Assembly (NCBI GenBank): GCA_016762975.1
Contig: JAESUV010000199.1
Location: 31,597-37,747 of the forward strand
DNA from: Gammaproteobacteria bacterium
Lineage (GTDB): Bacteria; Pseudomonadota; Gammaproteobacteria; Pseudomonadales; Pseudohongiellaceae
Length of the DNA: 6,151 nucleotides
Direction: 5' to 3'
In this document: piece by piece, positions 6,143-6,151 of the stretch
Layout of the letters: each line of letters opens with the position of its first letter
Position numbering within the stretch: position 1 is the stretch's first letter
Position numbers and translations under genes: made by a program
Notes under the pieces: generated by a model
Told to the model about the DNA's origin: nothing
Databases searched by the model: none
What the model saw: the letters and a program-made list of their open reading frames with translations, nothing else

Positions 6143-6151
6143 CACGTTGCT

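Overview
The window reads as a piece of a Gram-negative bacterial chromosome, most likely from a proteobacterium. The evidence is an MsrA with the long N-terminal extension seen in E. coli MsrA, an ArgD-type aminotransferase, an exported epoxide hydrolase, an AbgT-family transporter and a heavy-metal RND pump fragment, plus Shine-Dalgarno sites spaced 5-7 nt from ATG starts. A narrower taxonomic call cannot be made from the sequence alone.

Left part (1-362): the 5' portion of a leftward msrA runs off the left edge, with a 120-bp divergent spacer before the next gene. Centre (363-4612): three complete rightward genes follow at short spacing (39 and 74 bp) and could form one transcript. They are an acetylornithine aminotransferase-like enzyme (argD), a microsomal-type epoxide hydrolase with a Sec signal peptide, and an AbgT-family inner-membrane transporter. 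All three keep the catalytic or substrate-path residues expected for their families. What links them is not obvious: argD normally sits with other arginine-biosynthesis genes, and none of those are here.

Right part (4609-6151): behind the transporter lie a doubtful 32-codon ORF that overlaps its stop codon (ATGA), a 10-nt-period repeat, and two inverted repeats. One of these is a perfect 12-bp hairpin that is the probable terminator. Then come two broken genes facing away from each other. The leftward one is the C-terminal ~146 residues of an SMP-30/gluconolactonase-like beta-propeller. The rightward one is an internal piece of a CzcA/CusA-type RND pump. Both have lost their 5' parts at the same point (about 5304-5320), as a single deletion between two divergent genes, or an assembly chimera, would produce. 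The RND fragment also meets a stop codon 9 bp before the right edge, in the middle of its second periplasmic domain.

I see no CRISPR array, rRNA or tRNA gene, insertion sequence or clear phage signature, and no convincing new defence or mobile system. The points most worth following are the breakpoint at ~5310, the argD / exported epoxide hydrolase / AbgT gene set, and the structured convergent intergenic region.
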